NCBI GenBank assembly: GCA_030668065.1 | Contig: DAOUUS010000077.1 | Coordinates: forward strand, 1-7,241 | Length of the DNA stretch: 7,241 nt | Source of the DNA: Candidatus Methanophagales archaeon | Lineage (GTDB): Archaea; Halobacteriota; Syntropharchaeia; Alkanophagales; Methanospirareceae | Reading direction: 5' to 3' | In this document: piece by piece, positions 6,093-7,241 of the stretch | How the letters are laid out: every line of letters starts with the position of its first letter | Position numbering within the stretch: the stretch's first letter is position 1 | The notes under the pieces: model-generated | The model's input: the letters and a program-made list of their open reading frames with translations, nothing else | Databases searched by the model: none | What the model was told of the DNA's origin: nothing | Made by a program: the position numbers and the translations under genes

Positions 6093-6817
6093 ATTCTCTC
6101 CTCTAACCATTCTTTCGTACGTTTTAGTGCATCAAGATCCGTAGATAACAGTTTTATACGCGATTTGTAGCCTTTTTCCTCGCCCTTGCCGTATAAGTAC
6201 GGATAAGACCCTATATTCACATCTGTAAACATCTTTACCGCTTCGTTCAGTGCATCCAATATCTCATCTTCCGGTTTATCGGTCATTATCCATTCTTCTG
6301 CTCTTATCGCATTTTCAACGAGGAAAGAAGAAGCAATACCTTCAAACATAGCCTTCATCTCTTCGGGCACACCCGGTAAAACAATTACGTTGTCAATTCG
6401 GAAGCCGGGCGCATCGCCTACAGGATTCGCCATAACCTCTGAACCTGTGGGGAAGTCAGCCATTCTTAATAGTGACTCATTCAGACCATAAATATCTGTT
6501 AACACACTCGCTGCTGTGTCGTTCCTTTCTAAGCTCTTACCTACTCCTTTTGCCACGCCGTCTCTCGTTATATCGTCATGCGTTGGTCCTAACCCGCCCA
6601 TGACAAACACAAACTCAGAATTGCAACTTTTTAGCGCGGTGCTTATCGCTTCTACATCATCTCCTACCACCATTATCTTTTCTACGAGTACTCCCTGTGT
6701 TGACAGCTTCTTTGCGAGCCACGCGGAATTTGTATCTACAACATCACCGCTTAATAGCTCGTTCCCAACGCTTAATATCGTTGCGGTTTTGCCTTTTGCG
6801 CTTGTTCTATTGCCCAT
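6086..6817 (-). CDS. CinA N-terminal / MoaB-Mog fold protein (COG1058)
   Basis: A 243-residue protein of the molybdopterin-binding (MoCF, MoaB/Mog) fold in its CinA-like subfamily. Signatures: ILSVGNELLSGDVVDTNSAW (14-33), the phosphate-binding stretch GGLGPTHDDITRDGVA (74-89), NPVGDAPGF (131-139) and LPGVPEEMKAMFE (147-159), followed by a C-terminal alpha/beta piece with IGSYP at 202-206. Bacterial CinA proteins of about 410 residues add an NMN amidohydrolase domain; that domain is absent here, as is usual in archaea, and related proteins have been linked to nucleotide clean-up such as ADP-ribose hydrolysis. I cannot choose between that and a pterin role from sequence. Start ATG 6817 has no clear Shine-Dalgarno. 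It lies 73 bases after aroA, and its stop overlaps the next gene's start by 7 bases. Confidence 0.92.
   Translation of the reverse strand: MGNRTSAKGKTATILSVGNELLSGDVVDTNSAWLAKKLSTQGVLVEKIMVVGDDVEAISTALKSCNSEFVFVMGGLGPTHDDITRDGVAKGVGKSLERNDTAASVLTDIYGLNESLLRMADFPTGSEVMANPVGDAPGFRIDNVIVLPGVPEEMKAMFEGIASSFLVENAIRAEEWIMTDKPEDEILDALNEAVKMFTDVNIGSYPYLYGKGEEKGYKSRIKLLSTDLDALKRTKEWLEERIC
6097..6103 (-). promoter_or_regulatory. Ribosome binding site of the PhoU-RCK_C gene inside the upstream gene
   Basis: GAGGAGA lies within the last codons of the CinA-like gene, 5 bases before ATG 6092. It decides the start against ATG 6110 and supports re-initiation by ribosomes finishing the upstream gene. Confidence 0.65.
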
Positions 6818-6890
6818 GCTATCTATACATTAGCTTCTGATGCTATTAATTTCTTCTTTTCTATTCTTATACTTATCCTTTTCTAAACAT

Positions 6891-7241
6891 TCATTTTATA
6901 ATTATATCGGCACCCAAACTGCACATATCATCAAAAAACGTGGGATACGATACTTTTGCACATTCCGCATCTGCTATAACCGTTTCACCACGTGTGCAAA
7001 GCGCAGCAAGAGTCAACGCCATTGCCAACCTATGATCGCCGTGAGAATGCACCTTCGCTGCTTTTAACTCCTTGCCTTCTATCAGCAGCCCATCTTCTTT
7101 CTCTTCTATCCGTGCATCCAGCTTTCTCAGCTCTTCTGCCACTAACATCAACCTATCGGTCTCTTTATATCTCAGATGTGCAACATCCGTTATTTCCGTG
7201 GTGCCGTTGGCAACCGCAGCTAATACCGCGACTGTCGGCAC
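6891..7241 (-). CDS. aroA: 3-phosphoshikimate 1-carboxyvinyltransferase (EPSP synthase), C-terminal part
   Basis: Enzyme of the shikimate pathway that joins shikimate-3-phosphate and phosphoenolpyruvate to give EPSP, the step before chorismate. The last 116 residues are present; the gene enters from the right edge. Signatures: PTVAVLAAVANGTT (start of the C-terminal lobe), HLRYKETDR with the conserved Lys and Arg, HSHGDHRLAMA, and the end part CAKVSYPTFFDDMCSLG. The GTG at the window edge is an internal valine of the M-V-P-T-V-A motif, not a start. The C-terminal sequence looks complete and stops at TGA 6891-6893. Confidence 0.96.
   Translation of the reverse strand: MPTVAVLAAVANGTTEITDVAHLRYKETDRLMLVAEELRKLDARIEEKEDGLLIEGKELKAAKVHSHGDHRLAMALTLAALCTRGETVIADAECAKVSYPTFFDDMCSLGADIIIK

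Overview
The window reads as archaeal DNA, most likely from a euryarchaeote of the methanogen/ANME (Methanomicrobia) type. The signs are a PGF-CTERM archaeosortase sorting signal, UPF0175/PIN toxin-antitoxin genes, a stand-alone CinA/MoaB-fold protein without the bacterial amidase domain, a duplicated PhoU-RCK_C protein, and a TTTATAAAT box placed for a leaderless transcript. The lineage is an inference from gene content; there is no rRNA or other marker here.

Layout. Positions 1-1036 (minus): the N-terminal ~345 residues of an AGCS-family sodium:alanine/glycine symporter that continues past the left edge. Positions 1170-3044: an accessory patch of about 1.9 kb made almost entirely of broken or orphaned genes. 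On the minus strand it holds a DUF11/CARDB-like surface-protein scrap (1170-1313), a UPF0175/ribbon-helix-helix antitoxin and a DUF3368-type PIN toxin that overlap by one base and are each frameshifted once (1301-2102), a 48-codon stub with a calcium-binding DSDGDG repeat and a PGF-CTERM tail (2224-2370), and the C-terminal part of a TumE/DUF6516-like toxin (2378-2569). On the plus strand it holds an intact UPF0175 antitoxin (2537-2854) followed by only the first third of a PIN toxin, which runs into the 3' end of polX.

Positions 3045-7241 (minus) are ordinary chromosomal genes in dense order: aroA (C-terminal part, entering from the right edge), a CinA/MoaB-fold protein, a PhoU-RCK_C-PhoU-RCK_C protein whose start overlaps the previous stop by 7 bases, and then, after a separate promoter, a full-length family X DNA polymerase with a PHP domain.

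How they relate. The right-hand genes cover aromatic amino acid synthesis, a nucleotide- or pterin-binding protein, ion-transport regulation and DNA repair; only the CinA-PhoU/RCK pair shows a structural sign of co-translation. The toxin-antitoxin patch sits between two conserved genes and looks like a site where modules land and decay. The main points of interest are the state of those modules and the surface-protein scraps among them. The window contains no RNA genes, CRISPR array or insertion sequence that I can support.
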